Below the pieces are notes generated by a model, which made no database searches, was not told the origin of the DNA, and worked only from the letters and a program-made list of their open reading frames with translations. Below, in pieces: positions 59,127-64,000 of a DNA stretch of 64,000 nt (position 1 is the first letter of the stretch; each line of letters begins with the position of its first letter). The stretch covers positions 62,001 through 126,000 of the forward strand of contig UQBO01000003.1 in assembly GCA_900539225.1 (NCBI GenBank). The letters are read 5' to 3'. The DNA is from an uncultured Eubacteriales bacterium (GTDB lineage Bacteria > Bacillota > Clostridia > Tissierellales > Peptoniphilaceae). Position numbers and translations under genes: made by a program.

Positions 59127-59750
59127 TTATTTCTTAACTTGTGCTATAATCTTAACGACATCATCAAGGCTTGCTCCCTTATTAAAAGTGAATTTACCTG
59201 ATTTAAGTTTTGTGTCAAGCTTTAGCTCAACGCATTTGTTAACGAAGTCTGTTGCACTTGATACAACGCCTTGTTGCTCAAGTATCTTACCTATCTCACC
59301 TGGCAAGGACTTAGCAGGTATATTAACTTCGATAGTTCCACCTGTTTCAGCTGGTTTTTCTTCTTGTGGCTTTTCCTCAGTCGGCTTTTCTTCGTTTGCA
59401 TCTCCTGCAGTCTCTTTAGGAGCTTCTTCATCTGCATTTGCATCTCCTGCTGTTTCTACAGGCGCTTCTTGATCTGATCCTTCAGTATTTCCTGCTGTTT
59501 CTGGAAGCTTTTCGCCATTGTCTTCGTTGCTCGCTTCATTGTTTTGATCACCGTCTATATTTTCAACGACCTTTTTATCGTCATTATTATTCTCAATGTT
59601 CTTTGTTAGAGTAGAGTTAGCACCGTTGTTCACGAACAAGATGTCAAGTCTCCAGCTGATTATACATACAACAGCTATGATTACTATGAGCATAATTATG
59701 TAATCAATCGAGTTATACAAAAAGTCTTTAAATTTTTCCCAAAAATTCAT
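59127..59750 (-). CDS. Membrane-anchored protein with MltG-like (LysM-type) C-terminal domain
   Basis: Protein of 207 residues: one membrane helix at about 17-36, then about 95 residues of Asn-, Glu- and Pro-rich linker with imperfect repeats of ETAGDANxxEE, then a small domain at about 140-207 (IPAKSLPGEIGKILEQQGVV, FVNKCVELKL, LKSGKFTFNKGASLDDVVKII). The last resembles the LysM-like subdomain before the catalytic part of MltG endolytic transglycosylases, but no catalytic domain follows, so it is more likely a wall-binding protein than an enzyme. The gene is a single unit between a shared terminator and a divergent promoter region rich in TATAAT. Confidence 0.72.
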   Translation of the reverse strand: MNFWEKFKDFLYNSIDYIIMLIVIIAVVCIISWRLDILFVNNGANSTLTKNIENNNDDKKVVENIDGDQNNEASNEDNGEKLPETAGNTEGSDQEAPVETAGDANADEEAPKETAGDANEEKPTEEKPQEEKPAETGGTIEVNIPAKSLPGEIGKILEQQGVVSSATDFVNKCVELKLDTKLKSGKFTFNKGASLDDVVKIIAQVKK

Positions 59751-59839
59751 TATTACACCTCTTATTATTAAACTTTCTTTTTTTTATACTTTGTATTATA
59801 ATTATATCATATATTATAGCAAAATAAAAGGTGAAAATG

Positions 59840-60793
59840 ATGAAAGAGATAAAAATTAATGAAAATGATAATGATCAAAGACTAGATCGCTTCCTTGTGA
59901 AATTTTTTCCAAACGCGACAAAGTCCTTCCTCATGAAGATGCTTAGGAAGAAAAATATAGTTTTGAACGGAAAAAAGGCGAGCGGTGACGAGAGGGTCAT
60001 GACAGGTGACGTGATAAAAGTATTTTTCTCAGACGAGACTTTCGAGAAATTCAGCGAGGCGCCAAAGAAGTTTAACCCAAACATCATTGACTTGAATATA
60101 GTTTATGAGGATGAAAACATCGCCATCATCGATAAAGATGAGGGTGTATTAAGCCACGCGACTAAGGATGGCTTTGAGAAGAATGTTGTCGATAGCTTCC
60201 TAAAGTATCTCATCGACAAAAAAGAATTCTCTCCTCGTAATGAAAATACTTTTAGGCCCGCTCTTGCCAATAGGCTTGACAGGAACACTAAGGGTCTTTT
60301 GATTGGCTGCAAAAACTACGAAGCACTTAAAGAGATGACTAAGCTTATTAAAGATAGAAAGATTAATAAGTATTACAAAACTATAGTCAAAGGGAATTTT
60401 GATGTGGACGAAAGTTTTGAAGTGAATTACGAGAAGAACGAGAAAAAGAATATGATGAAGCTCTCTGATGATGGCGCTGAGATGATCACGCACTTTAAGA
60501 CCATAGAGATGAAAAATAATTTTACTGAGCTCGAGGTGCTTTTACTAACTGGCAAGACTCATCAAATACGTTTTCATCTAAAAACGCTTAAGCACCCGAT
60601 TGTAGGTGACAGGAAGTATGGCGATGCGGCGCTTAATGCAAGGCTCGCGCATATAATTAACAATCAGCTTTTGTACTCATACAAAATCGATTTTCCAGAG
60701 CTAGAAGGTTTCTTTAGTTATTTATCGAATAAAGAATTCTATGCGAATAGCTGGAGCACTTATGATAAGGTGAGGGAGGTCTTGTTCAAATGA
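59840..60793 (+). CDS. RluA family 23S rRNA/tRNA pseudouridine synthase
   Basis: Pseudouridine synthase of about 317 residues. An S4-like RNA-binding domain fills about 10-75 (RLDRFLVKFFPNATKSFLMK, quoted in part RLDRFLVKFF), and the catalytic domain has ANRLDRNTKGLLIG near 147, with the essential aspartate, and TGKTHQIRFHLKTLKHPIVGD near 237-257 in parts. The target uridine (rluC/rluD type) cannot be decided. ATG at 59840 has the best spacing to AAAGGTG; an ATG three bases earlier is possible. It overlaps the AddB-like gene by four bases. Confidence 0.88.
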   Translation: MKEIKINENDNDQRLDRFLVKFFPNATKSFLMKMLRKKNIVLNGKKASGDERVMTGDVIKVFFSDETFEKFSEAPKKFNPNIIDLNIVYEDENIAIIDKDEGVLSHATKDGFEKNVVDSFLKYLIDKKEFSPRNENTFRPALANRLDRNTKGLLIGCKNYEALKEMTKLIKDRKINKYYKTIVKGNFDVDESFEVNYEKNEKKNMMKLSDDGAEMITHFKTIEMKNNFTELEVLLLTGKTHQIRFHLKTLKHPIVGDRKYGDAALNARLAHIINNQLLYSYKIDFPELEGFFSYLSNKEFYANSWSTYDKVREVLFK

Positions 60794-63195
60794 TATCACT
60801 ATACAGAACAAAAAGAGATGCGAGGAATTTATTTAGCATGATGGAAATGGATGAGGGCGGCAAAACTCTCATTATCACAAAAAATACTGAGTATAAAGAC
60901 TTCATTGTACAAGAGGGATTAAAAAGGCTTGGTATGCTTGTGAATACGAGCGTTTTGAGTATAGACGACTTTTATCTAAGAGAAGCAAAGGGCAATTACA
61001 AATTTCTATCCGATTTTAGTATGCGCCTTATCATTAAGCAAGTGATTGAGATGAACAAGGGCGAGATGCCGTTTTTAAACTATCCATCGTATATGGATTT
61101 AATCTTCGAAGCGATTAAGGACGCAAGTGCTAATGATATTGACTTATTAGAGAAGGGCGGCGAATACAAGAAGATTTACGAGGACTACGAAGCGCTTCTT
61201 AAGAAAGGCGGCTACCTTGGCATGAATGATGGGCTTGAGCTTGATGACTTAAAAATAAAAGAAGCGGACGCTATATACTTTATCGGCTTTAACGAGATGA
61301 GTAATAGGCTAGTCCATTTAATTGAGATGGCAAAGAGCTTTGAAAGAGATGTAAAAATTTTCATTGAAGAGGATTTTGCTTCAGAAGAGCTAGTCACTTA
61401 CTTAAAAGAAAATGCAAATGAATTTTATCTTGATGATGAAAGCGACAGTCATTTTGAAAAAATATCGAAAAATTTATTTAATGAAGAAATTACCCACACA
61501 GCTGGAATAAGTTTTGTGCGCACGGACTCAATCGAGGCCGAGCTTGACTATGCCTTAACTGATATTAAGGAAAAGGTATTGAAGGACGGCTACGCTTATG
61601 CTGATGCTCTTATCTACATTATGGATAAATCAGAGGAGAGGGCTTTAACAGATATGCTAGGCGCCTATGAGATACCCGTGAACAAGAACAGTGTATTTCA
61701 CTTAAGGGACCTAGTTTGGCAAGATAAATTATTTGCCGATATTGCTGCGAGCGAATGCCATATGACGGGAGAATCGATTTTTGAACTAATTAATAAATAC
61801 ACGAGTGATGAAATGCTCTTAGATAAGTTTAAAAAAATAATCATCGCAATCGAAGATATCTATGGCAAGGCCATTAGCAAAGAGAAGTGGATCGAGCTAC
61901 TCAAATTAGCTTTTAAATATGAAGTTTATAGAGAAAAGGACAGACTTCCTTTTGGAGTATCCATATACTCAGCTGACTTTGATACGCTAAGGCACTATAA
62001 ACTAATCTACATAATTGGCATGAACATGGATAGCTTTCCAAAGAGCATGAGCGAAAACTTTTTGCTTGACAATATTTACGCAGAGACTGGCTTTGACAAG
62101 AAAGAAAAGATGTCGAGGCTATCTAAGAACCTCATGAAAAAACTTTTTAAAGCAGCTGATGAAAAGATTACCATGACTTACTCGGCAAGAACGAGTGCGG
62201 ACGCGGATCAAGGCGCCTCATCCTTCTTTAATGAGTTTCATATTGACGAGTGGAGAAATGTGAAGAGCCTTGGAGCTATCGAGAAGAGTGCCTCACATGC
62301 GGCGAGCGATGAACAAAAGAAATTCATTAGCGCTTACAAAAATATTGGCCCAGCGAAGTTCATTAACTACGACGAAATCAATAAGCTTAGGGCAGAGGGC
62401 GTCATCTCGAAGTATAATGGCAAGCTCGAGAGTTACTCAGCCATGAGCGTGGTGGATGATTTCGTGAAAAATAAATTAACTGTATCGTTCTTAGAGACTT
62501 TCAAGACCTGTCCATATGCGGCGCTCCTTGGCTATATCTATGGCATAGAGCCTGCCGATGTCGATATGAAGGCGAGAAACATCGGGACTTACATGCATAA
62601 GGTTTTGGAGCTTTACTACAGAAACTTTATCGGGAAAAAGGTCATCTATGACGAGGCTCTTTTAGTGAGGACCATGGACATGATTAAAAAAACTAATGAA
62701 TACGCCGATGTTTATGGCTTTGAACTTGAAAATATCGAGAGCTATATCAAGGACTTTATCGTCTTTGACGAAGAGCGAATGAAAAATTCAAATTACATCT
62801 TAAAAGAAGTAGAAAAGATGATCACTATAGACGTAGATGGTCATAAGATTAAGGGCAAGATCGATAGGGTCGACGAGGATACTTTGTCTGGTAAGCTCCT
62901 TGTCTTTGACTACAAAAAGAGCAATTACATCAACAAAGATAGTCTACAGCTATCGGCCTATGCCCTCTACTATAAACATAGTGGCGTAGACATTGATGCG
63001 GCCTTCATTACTATGACTAAGCTTGATGGCAAGCTTGATATTAAAAAGACTGATGCCGATGTATGTGAAGAGGAGATAAGGTCTTTAATTGAAAAGCTTA
63101 AGACTTATAGCTTTAATATTATTGACGAGGCAAGTAAAGAAAAATGCCTAGCCTTTTGTGATTATAGATGCATGTGCAAGAAGGGGAGAGAGTAA
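60790..63195 (+). CDS. AddB-like PD-(D/E)XK nuclease subunit
   Basis: Protein of 801 residues resembling AddB (RexB-like), partner of AddA in double-strand break repair. The C-terminal nuclease is complete: TFKTCPYAALLGY near 571 begins the iron-sulfur region, GTYMHKVLELYY near 602, KIDRVDED near 690 with LLVFDYKKSN near 704 (D-x-x-K core), QLSAYALYY near 720, and the cysteine cluster CLAFCDYRCMCKKG at the end. The N-terminal helicase-like part lacks a Walker A GxxGxGKT, and the whole is much shorter than the roughly 1100 residues of Bacillus AddB. addA follows with one-base overlap, so function as a pair is probable. Confidence 0.82.
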   Translation: MISLYRTKRDARNLFSMMEMDEGGKTLIITKNTEYKDFIVQEGLKRLGMLVNTSVLSIDDFYLREAKGNYKFLSDFSMRLIIKQVIEMNKGEMPFLNYPSYMDLIFEAIKDASANDIDLLEKGGEYKKIYEDYEALLKKGGYLGMNDGLELDDLKIKEADAIYFIGFNEMSNRLVHLIEMAKSFERDVKIFIEEDFASEELVTYLKENANEFYLDDESDSHFEKISKNLFNEEITHTAGISFVRTDSIEAELDYALTDIKEKVLKDGYAYADALIYIMDKSEERALTDMLGAYEIPVNKNSVFHLRDLVWQDKLFADIAASECHMTGESIFELINKYTSDEMLLDKFKKIIIAIEDIYGKAISKEKWIELLKLAFKYEVYREKDRLPFGVSIYSADFDTLRHYKLIYIIGMNMDSFPKSMSENFLLDNIYAETGFDKKEKMSRLSKNLMKKLFKAADEKITMTYSARTSADADQGASSFFNEFHIDEWRNVKSLGAIEKSASHAASDEQKKFISAYKNIGPAKFINYDEINKLRAEGVISKYNGKLESYSAMSVVDDFVKNKLTVSFLETFKTCPYAALLGYIYGIEPADVDMKARNIGTYMHKVLELYYRNFIGKKVIYDEALLVRTMDMIKKTNEYADVYGFELENIESYIKDFIVFDEERMKNSNYILKEVEKMITIDVDGHKIKGKIDRVDEDTLSGKLLVFDYKKSNYINKDSLQLSAYALYYKHSGVDIDAAFITMTKLDGKLDIKKTDADVCEEEIRSLIEKLKTYSFNIIDEASKEKCLAFCDYRCMCKKGRE

Positions 63196-64000
63196 TGAAC
63201 TTAAATGAAAAGCAGCAATTAGCCGTAGATACAATAGATAAAAACGTTTTGCTCGACGCCTCGGCCGGCACTGGTAAGACCACTGTCCTTGTCAATAGAT
63301 TTGTAAATATCCTAGACAAGGGAGACTTTTCACGCATAAGGCCTGACGAAGTGCTTTCATCGATAGTTGCCATCACATTTACAAAGAAGGCAAGTAACGA
63401 GCTTAAGGAGAGGGTAGCTAAGCTTATATACGAAAGAGCAAAGACTGACGAGAGCTTCAAGAGTTACTACAATAATATGCCCTCAGCAAACGTTTCGACC
63501 GTTCATCAATTTGCCTTCAAGATGCTAAAGGCCTTTCCTTTACTTGCAAATATCGATCCGCGCGCGAAAGTCATTGAAGAGGATGAAGCGGATGAGCTAC
63601 TTGATAGAGCAGTGAGAGAGGCGCTTGATGAAAAAAATTACGAAGAGCTATTCAAGGCACTTGATAAGAACTACGACGATAAATTTATTAATAGCTTTAA
63701 GAGCATAATCAATAAGACTAGGGGAATGGATATATCTAAGCTGAGTGCAAATACAATGGGCTACGTAGCTAGTATATATGACGAAGATAGTATAAGAACT
63801 GCTCTTAGCAAGATGACTGAGGCAGTTAATGAAGTGAGGGACGATTTAAAAGAAAATTCAAAGCTATATGGCGTTATCGATAAACATAAAGACGCAATAG
63901 ACGCTTTAAGCGAGATGCCTATAGAGCAGCTTGACTTAAATCTGCTTAATGACTTTGCTTATAATATTGGTGTAAACGCAAAAAAGAAAGAGTATTACGA
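63195..64000 (+). CDS. addA: AddA-like UvrD/Rep helicase-nuclease subunit, 5' part
   Basis: The first 268 codons of an UvrD-type helicase, cut by the window edge. Seen: the Q-motif region NEKQQLAVD near residue 4, Walker A ASAGTGKTTVLVNRF near 23-37, motif Ia AITFTKKASNELKER near 58-72 and the STVHQFAFKML block near 98. The fit to AddA (helicase and nuclease) rests on its position directly after the AddB-like gene with a one-base overlap; the C-terminal nuclease domain is outside the window. Confidence 0.88.
   Translation, partial: MNLNEKQQLAVDTIDKNVLLDASAGTGKTTVLVNRFVNILDKGDFSRIRPDEVLSSIVAITFTKKASNELKERVAKLIYERAKTDESFKSYYNNMPSANVSTVHQFAFKMLKAFPLLANIDPRAKVIEEDEADELLDRAVREALDEKNYEELFKALDKNYDDKFINSFKSIINKTRGMDISKLSANTMGYVASIYDEDSIRTALSKMTEAVNEVRDDLKENSKLYGVIDKHKDAIDALSEMPIEQLDLNLLNDFAYNIGVNAKKKEYY

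Overview
The window reads as chromosome of a low-GC Gram-positive anaerobe, most likely a Clostridia/Tissierellia member close to Peptoniphilaceae (inference from gene content and order, not from a marker search). Supporting signs are strong GGAGG-type ribosome sites, frequent TTG/GTG starts, a yybS-gdpP-rplI-dnaB-dnaD-dnaI replication block, an EcfA-EcfA-EcfT transporter core, RecD2, and an AddB-like/AddA pair. No rRNA or tRNA gene, CRISPR array or insertion sequence was seen.

Layout. 1-6797 (+): rpiB end, upp, tagO-like and wecB/mnaA-like sugar-lipid genes, ychF, a YprB-like nuclease, a glutaredoxin-like protein and pepD. 7038-9772 (-): an AI-2E family permease and dinB, with a 30-codon gene (+) between them. 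9773-10263: a regulated dinB promoter and a decaying 36-bp tandem repeat. 10264-13472 (+): ecfA1-ecfA2-ecfT-truA. 13625-25392 (-): a long run of housekeeping genes (yitT-like, glutamine amidotransferase, ung, metallopeptidase, MTAP-like phosphorylase, comF-like, recD2, two small unknowns, apbE), preceded by a four-gene cell-envelope O-acetylation cassette (SGNH, DUF4358, MBOAT, DHHW) with its own promoter. 25684-30637 (+): a secreted glucosaminidase and two secreted surface-type proteins of unknown function. 30877-42939 (+): a small membrane protein, tldD, tldE, pyrE, yybS-like, gdpP, rplI, dnaB, GNAT, dnaD-like, dnaI-like, serS, nearly all overlapping. 43199-46361: flavin reductase (-), two half-size chromate transporters, pta, folA.

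46362-57134 is an accessory island between folA and a nitrilase-family gene. Its left half holds a DUF4417 gene, a stand-alone EndoU-like nuclease and an abutting small acidic protein that may be its immunity partner, behind a promoter studded with TGTTAACA palindromes, then two more accessory genes. Its right half is a type I restriction-modification operon ordered hsdM-rhuM-hsdS-(spare hsdS half)-hsdR. hsdS carries three perfect 12-bp repeats in its central spacer, a run of ten G at its 3' end, and a start-less third target-recognition domain behind it. This is the most interesting part of the window: a restriction system with several visible routes to change its specificity.

57212-64000 is mostly housekeeping: nitrilase family, NimA-like flavoprotein, AlkD-like protein, an anchored MltG-like domain protein (-), an RluA-family pseudouridine synthase, and the AddB-like/AddA pair, the last cut by the window edge.
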